From Leuconostoc carnosum (GTDB lineage: Bacteria > Bacillota > Bacilli > Lactobacillales > Lactobacillaceae), in contig NZ_JACHGL010000003.1 in the NCBI RefSeq assembly GCF_014207505.1, positions 186,001-250,000 on the forward strand: a stretch of DNA of 64,000 nucleotides. The letters run 5' to 3'. The notes beneath the pieces were generated by a model, which was not told where the DNA came from, ran no database searches, and saw nothing but the letters and a program-made list of their open reading frames with translations. How positions within the stretch are numbered: the stretch's first letter is position 1; every line of letters begins with the position of its first letter. Positions 59,667 through 64,000 of the stretch are shown one piece after another. Both the position numbers and the translations under genes were made by a program.

Positions 59667-60338
59667 ATGACTATTTCATTGATTTTTATTTTAAATGCAA
59701 CACTTATTTCGACAATTATGTGCTTAGCCGATCGCATCAACCACCATATCAGTCTCTTGCACAAGAGATCATTTTGTTTACATTGTGGTCATATGCTATT
59801 ATGGTACGACACTATACCCATTATTTCGGTAATCATGCTCAAAGGCAAATGTCGATACTGTCAGCAATATTTTGGCTGCCATATTGCGATATTTGAATGC
59901 TTAGGTACGATTATAGGCACTCTACTTTTTAGCAATCCGCCACTTTGGATCACCGGCTTATTTTTACTATTTTTTTCACTAGAAGATTGGCATGACAAAA
60001 GTATTCATGCCTACCTTCTTATCCCTTGGCTAGTGTATCTCATCATACACGTACACGATAAACAACATCTTCTGATGACTTTTAGTATCCTATCAATCAG
60101 CCTATGGCTCGTCTTTATTCGACGTGCGATGGGATCAGGTGATATTCCAGTACTGCTTAACTTAGCTTTGATTAATGATCTCAATGGATTTGCGCTAACT
60201 TTGTTTGTAACGTCTATACTTGCTTTAATTTATCTGACAATCAAACGCACACACGAGCTGCCATTTGTCCCCTTTCTGTTCATTGGTTGGCTTATCGTTA
60301 TTTTATCACAAAAGGCAATCATCCTCATATCAGGGTGA
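59667..60338 (+). CDS. comC: Type IV prepilin peptidase (ComC-like)
   Basis: 223 aa membrane aspartyl protease that processes competence pseudopilins. Two CxxC pairs (FCLHCGHMLLWYDTIPIIS and GKCRYCQQYF), first catalytic Asp in LEDWHDKSIHAYLLIP and the second in AMGSGDIPVLL (GxGD). Several membrane helices. The frame opens at a TTG (59631) without a good ribosome binding site; ATG 59667 gives the usual short N-terminus, so the start is uncertain. Divergent from the str operon. Confidence 0.86.
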   Translation: MTISLIFILNATLISTIMCLADRINHHISLLHKRSFCLHCGHMLLWYDTIPIISVIMLKGKCRYCQQYFGCHIAIFECLGTIIGTLLFSNPPLWITGLFLLFFSLEDWHDKSIHAYLLIPWLVYLIIHVHDKQHLLMTFSILSISLWLVFIRRAMGSGDIPVLLNLALINDLNGFALTLFVTSILALIYLTIKRTHELPFVPFLFIGWLIVILSQKAIILISG

Positions 60339-60347
60339 TTGCCTTTT
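60309..60347. terminator. Bidirectional terminator between comC and clpC
   Basis: AAAAGGCAATCA..CCT pairs with AGGG.TGATTGCCTTTT, T-runs both ways, overlapping the comC stop codon. Confidence 0.92.
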
Positions 60348-60349
60348 AA

Positions 60350-62830
60350 TTATGATTTTGCAGATGCCTTTTTAACGGGCTTAATAGTAACTTTAATTTC
60401 ACCATTTCTAGCGCCAATAGTGACTGCACTTTCCGTAGTAATATTACCTTGCAATAATTCTTCACTCAATACATCTTCGATTTTTGTCTGTAACGCACGA
60501 CGAATTGGACGCGCACCATACTCCGGATCGAATCCTGCACTCGCAACAACATCAATTGCTGCCGGTGTAATTTTCACTGAAATCCCTTGTTCTGCCACAC
60601 GTTGTAATACCGAACGACTCATCAACTTCACAATTTCATGTAATTCTTCTTTGGTTAATGATTTAAACACAATTGTTTCGTCTAACCGGTTAATAAATTC
60701 TGGTCTGAATGTTTCTTTTAATGTTTCACGAATCTTTTCAGCAACTGCTTCACTATCATTTTTTAAATCAACAGCCCCAAATCCAACAGATTTTTCATCA
60801 CGCAAGCGTGTTGCACCTAAGTTAGAAGTCATAATAATGATTGTATTTCTAAAATCAACTTTTCTCCCCTTAGAATCTGTCAAATAGCCATCATCAAATA
60901 CTTGTAACATGAGATTAAAGATATCTTGATGCGCTTTTTCCGCTTCATCTAACAAAATAACAGAATATGGGTGATTACGTACCTGTTCAGTCAATTGTCC
61001 ACCCTCATCATAACCAACATAACCAGGTGCCGAACCAATTAAACGTGAAGATGACCAACGCTCTTGATATTCTGACATATCAATGCGGACCATATTATCC
61101 TCACTACCAAACATTGCCTCAGCTAGCGCCTTAGCTAATTCTGTTTTACCAACCCCAGTTGGTCCTAAAAACATAAATGTTCCAATAGGTCGATTGGGAT
61201 CTTTTAAGCCAGAACGCGCACGACGAATGGCACGTGCCACGGCTGAAACTGCCTCTTTTTGACCAACAACTCGACGTCCTAAAACATCCTCTAGATTAAC
61301 TAGTCGTTGTTGCTCATTTTTTTCAAGCTGCGTCAACGGAACGCCTGTTTGTTGTGAGATTACCTCAGCAATATCTTCCTCGGTAACATGTAAGCTGTAT
61401 TGTGGTTGATCTGAATTAGCATCGTTTGCAGCCTTTTTTGCCTCTGCTCGAGCAATTTGAGTTTGCAACTTGCCTTCTTGCTTTCTCAAACGTGCCGCCT
61501 CTTCAAAATCAAGCGCTGCAATAGCAGCATCTTTAGCAGCCGAAATTCCTTCTAAATGCGCTACCTTTTTATTGATAGGTTTGGGCTGATCAGAGGCATC
61601 AATACGAACTTTAGCCCCAGCTTCATCAATCAAATCAATCGCTTTATCCGGCAAAAAACGATCTGTGATGTAACGAGATGACAATTTAACAGCAGCTTTA
61701 ACCGCTTCATCATCAATTTGAACTTGATGATGTGCTTCAAATTTTGGCCGAATCCCAGTTAAAATAGCAATAGCATCTTCTTGTGAAGGTTCTTCAACTG
61801 TCACTGAAGCAAATCGCCTTTCTAATGCAGCATCTGACTCAATATACTTTTGATACTCATCAAAAGTTGTCGCACCTAATGTTTGTAATTCTCCACGTGC
61901 CAAAGCAGGCTTTAGTATATTTGACGCATCAATAGCGCCTTCAGCACCACCAGCACCAATTAAAGTGTGTAATTCATCAATAAATAAAATAACTTTTCCA
62001 TCATTATATATTTCTTCAATGATTTTTTTCAAACGATCTTCAAACTCACCACGATACTTCGTACCAGCTACTAATGATCCCATGTCTAATGCCATTACTC
62101 GCTTACCTTGTAGAGCACTAGGTACCTCACCAGCTATAATTTTTTGTGCCAATCCTTCGGCAATCGCTGTTTTACCGACACCAGGTTCTCCAATTAACAC
62201 TGGATTATTTTTGGTGCGGCGTGATAAAATTTGAATCACTCGACGTACTTCTTTTGCACGTCCAATAATCGGATCCATATTGCCTTCGCTAGCTATTTGT
62301 GTCAGGTCACGCGCTAACCCATCTAAAGTCGGTGTTCCTTGAGTCTGTTGCTGTTTCGTACGTTGTTTCATCTGCTTGCGGACGTCCGTAATACCTAATT
62401 TACGTAAAACAGCACGTCGCATATCTTGTAAATTAGCATCCAACGCTAATAAAATTCGTGATGACAAAATACTTTCGTCTTGTAGTAAAGCGAGCAAAAT
62501 ATGTTCTGTCCCGACTGTTGGTTGTGCCAAAGCCTGTGACTCTTCACCTGCTTGTCGTAAAATATCTGCTGCCTTAGGTGAGTAAGGTAAGTAACTATTT
62601 TTATCATAGCGTGAAGTCATGCCATAGCCCGTAAAGTGCTCAATTTCTTCACGTATGTCATCATCTGCAATATTGAACTGTCCTAATATTTTGCTAGCAA
62701 TCCCTTCTTTTTCGATTGCTAAGGCAAGTAATAGGTGTTCTGTCCCAACTGCTTGATGCTTAAAGTACTTTGCTTGTTCCTGAGCCAAAACTAATACATT
62801 TTGTGCACTTGCTGTATAATTGTTATCCAT
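60350..62830 (-). CDS. clpC: ATP-dependent Clp protease ATPase subunit ClpC
   Basis: 826 aa HSP100 unfoldase. Two N-terminal Clp repeats (residues 1-145), AAA1 with Walker [16 protein letters not shown], a UVR motif [17 protein letters not shown] in the middle domain, AAA2 with [16 protein letters not shown], and a GFGAVDLK loop for ClpP contact. The UVR motif separates ClpC from ClpB. No ctsR-mcsAB partners adjacent and no clear CtsR site upstream; GGAGG ribosome binding site. Confidence 0.95.
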   Translation of the reverse strand: MDNNYTASAQNVLVLAQEQAKYFKHQAVGTEHLLLALAIEKEGIASKILGQFNIADDDIREEIEHFTGYGMTSRYDKNSYLPYSPKAADILRQAGEESQALAQPTVGTEHILLALLQDESILSSRILLALDANLQDMRRAVLRKLGITDVRKQMKQRTKQQQTQGTPTLDGLARDLTQIASEGNMDPIIGRAKEVRRVIQILSRRTKNNPVLIGEPGVGKTAIAEGLAQKIIAGEVPSALQGKRVMALDMGSLVAGTKYRGEFEDRLKKIIEEIYNDGKVILFIDELHTLIGAGGAEGAIDASNILKPALARGELQTLGATTFDEYQKYIESDAALERRFASVTVEEPSQEDAIAILTGIRPKFEAHHQVQIDDEAVKAAVKLSSRYITDRFLPDKAIDLIDEAGAKVRIDASDQPKPINKKVAHLEGISAAKDAAIAALDFEEAARLRKQEGKLQTQIARAEAKKAANDANSDQPQYSLHVTEEDIAEVISQQTGVPLTQLEKNEQQRLVNLEDVLGRRVVGQKEAVSAVARAIRRARSGLKDPNRPIGTFMFLGPTGVGKTELAKALAEAMFGSEDNMVRIDMSEYQERWSSSRLIGSAPGYVGYDEGGQLTEQVRNHPYSVILLDEAEKAHQDIFNLMLQVFDDGYLTDSKGRKVDFRNTIIIMTSNLGATRLRDEKSVGFGAVDLKNDSEAVAEKIRETLKETFRPEFINRLDETIVFKSLTKEELHEIVKLMSRSVLQRVAEQGISVKITPAAIDVVASAGFDPEYGARPIRRALQTKIEDVLSEELLQGNITTESAVTIGARNGEIKVTIKPVKKASAKS

Positions 62831-62923
62831 GTTGTGCCCTCCAGTTTGGCAATTGATGTCTAATGTTGACTTATATTATAACCCATTAGACCATGATTAG
62901 GAAATAATTTGTTTTATGATACA

Positions 62924-62951
62924 AAAAGTCGAAACGCATTGTTTCGACTTT
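62924..62951 (-). terminator. prfB terminator
   Basis: AAAGTCGAAAC-AATGC-GTTTCGACTTT followed by T's on the minus strand, a few bases after the prfB stop codon. Confidence 0.92.
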
Positions 62952-62956
62952 ACAAG

Positions 62957-64000
62957 TTAATTTGGATTTTTCAAACTGAGTTGCCACTGTAAGTAGGCAT
63001 TAATAAATGGATCTAAATCACCATCAAGTACTTGTTGAGGTTGGTTGGTTTCATAATTTGTTCGATGATCTTTAACCATCTGATAAGGATGCAACACATA
63101 TGAACGAATTTGCGATCCCCAACCGTTTTCCATCTTTTCACCAGTTAAGGCAGCACGCTCGGCTTCCTGTTTCTCTAGTTCCAATTGATATAATTTCCCT
63201 TTCAACAAACGCATTGCATAATCACGGTTACCATATTGTGTTCTTTCAACAGTTGATGAAACAACAATACCTGTCGGTTCGTGAGTCAACCGTACGCCGG
63301 TTGATACTTTGTTGACGTTTTGACCACCTGCTCCACCAGAACGGAAGACATCCATTTTGATATCATCGTCACGAACTTCGACTTCAATCGTGTCATCTAA
63401 TTCTGGCATGACATCAACACTCACGAAGCTGGTATGACGGCGTCCTGCTGAATCAAATGGTGAAATGCGAACAAAGCGATGTACACCTTTCTCACTCCGC
63501 AAAAACCCAAAAGCATTATGCCCAGTAATTTTAATGGTCGCACTATCAATGCCAGCCTCATCACCGGCATGATAATCTAACACTTCCACTTGAAAATCAT
63601 GTTGTTGTGCCCAACGTGTATACATACGATACAAGTTAGCACCCCAATCCGTCGACTCAGTCCCACCAGATCCTGGATGAACTTCTAAGATAGCATTATT
63701 GGCGTCATAAGGTTCGGTCAATAATTGTTCTAAATTATAAGCTTCAACATCTTTTTGAGCCTTAACAACACTATCTTCCAATTCGGCTGCCATATCGCTA
63801 TCTTCTGGGTCTTCAGAAATCATTTCAATCAAAACTTCAATTTCTTCTGCTTGAGTAGTCAAATTCAAAAAAGAATCACGTCGATTTTTTAACACATTAT
63901 TTTCTTCAATTATTTTTTGAGCTTTAACATTGTCATCCCAGAATCCAGACTCTGTCATTTGATTTTCAAAATCAGCAATTTCTTCCGTCAACGCCTCTAA
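62957..64000 (-). CDS. prfB: Peptide chain release factor 2, C-terminal 348 codons (runs off the window)
   Basis: RF2 releases peptides at UGA and UAA. Tripeptide anticodon SPF in [15 protein letters not shown] and catalytic GGQ in [22 protein letters not shown]. The frame is open to base 64000; the TTG at 63991 is not the start, because family members have about 25 more residues upstream, where the programmed +1 frameshift normally lies. That part is outside the window. Confidence 0.96.
   Translation of the reverse strand, partial: LEALTEEIADFENQMTESGFWDDNVKAQKIIEENNVLKNRRDSFLNLTTQAEEIEVLIEMISEDPEDSDMAAELEDSVVKAQKDVEAYNLEQLLTEPYDANNAILEVHPGSGGTESTDWGANLYRMYTRWAQQHDFQVEVLDYHAGDEAGIDSATIKITGHNAFGFLRSEKGVHRFVRISPFDSAGRRHTSFVSVDVMPELDDTIEVEVRDDDIKMDVFRSGGAGGQNVNKVSTGVRLTHEPTGIVVSSTVERTQYGNRDYAMRLLKGKLYQLELEKQEAERAALTGEKMENGWGSQIRSYVLHPYQMVKDHRTNYETNQPQQVLDGDLDPFINAYLQWQLSLKNPN

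Noticed and set aside
59597-59896. 99-codon frame overlapping comC
   Set aside because: It is in another frame over the clearly conserved prepilin peptidase motifs and encodes nothing recognisable.
62831-62923. Possible CtsR heptad repeat before clpC
   Set aside because: AAGTCAACATTAGACATCAA is only a loose match to the tandem GGTCAAA consensus, so I do not call an operator.
63900-64000. Programmed +1 frameshift of prfB
   Set aside because: Expected about 25 codons in, but the 5' end of the gene lies outside the window, so it cannot be seen.

Overview
This 64 kb window is a chromosomal housekeeping segment of an AT-rich Gram-positive lactic acid bacterium. Gene content and order (S10-spc-alpha ribosomal cluster, str operon, rpoBC, ECF-truA-rplM-rpsI, the mrnC-rlmB-sigH block), AGGAGG-type ribosome binding sites, tRNA genes lacking an encoded CCA, class Ib ribonucleotide reductase and an RpoC that has lost one zinc site all suggest Leuconostocaceae (Leuconostoc, Weissella or a relative). 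The genus is an inference from protein character, not from a database search. I see no insertion sequence, prophage, CRISPR array or rRNA.

Layout. 1-6.7 kb, minus strand: polyphosphate kinase (cut by the window edge), a degenerate Ppx/GppA-HD protein, 3-methyladenine glycosylase, enolase, a sigma-H-like factor, rlmB and mrnC. 6.8-15.8 kb, minus: rpoC, rpoB, tpiA and a small membrane protein. 15.9-18.5 kb: three tRNAs (Leu, Gln, Tyr) on minus; cold shock protein, phosphoglycerate mutase and a PAP2 membrane protein on plus. 18.6-22.6 kb, minus: nrdH-nrdE-nrdI-nrdF. 23-26.9 kb, plus: a CNNM/CBS membrane protein, a histidine phosphatase and hflX. 26.9-29.2 kb: a DHA2-type exporter divergent from an XRE regulator/membrane protein pair. 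29.3-33.7 kb, minus: ecfA1-ecfA2-ecfT-truA and rplM-rpsI. 33.8-36.6 kb, plus: type II NADH dehydrogenase (fused to a membrane domain) and a polyprenyl diphosphate synthase, inserted where the alpha operon would normally run into ecfA1. 36.7-50.6 kb, minus: the S10-spc-alpha supercluster from rpsJ to rplQ, without rpsN. 50.9-56.1 kb, minus: potABCD polyamine importer and a CynX/NimT-like MFS protein. 56.2-59.4 kb, minus: rpsL-rpsG-fusA. Then comC (plus), clpC and prfB (minus, cut by the window edge).

The most interesting layer is between the genes. Several transcription and translation genes have long leaders in which a terminator-like hairpin overlaps a short upstream ORF: rpoB (16-codon ORF with a good Shine-Dalgarno, running through the U-tract), hflX (11-codon ORF whose stop codon is the loop of a hairpin, followed by mutually exclusive helices that involve the hflX ribosome binding site) and fusA (26-codon ORF without an obvious Shine-Dalgarno). 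Together they look like a set of ribosome-sensing attenuators. A 20-bp hairpin between rpoB and rpoC pairs fully only on the transcribed strand. Protein oddities include RpoC without its second Cys4 zinc site, a PAP2 protein with its nucleophilic His changed to Asn, a triosephosphate isomerase with altered active-site neighbours, a short-lid adenylate kinase and an NADH dehydrogenase-DoxX-like fusion.
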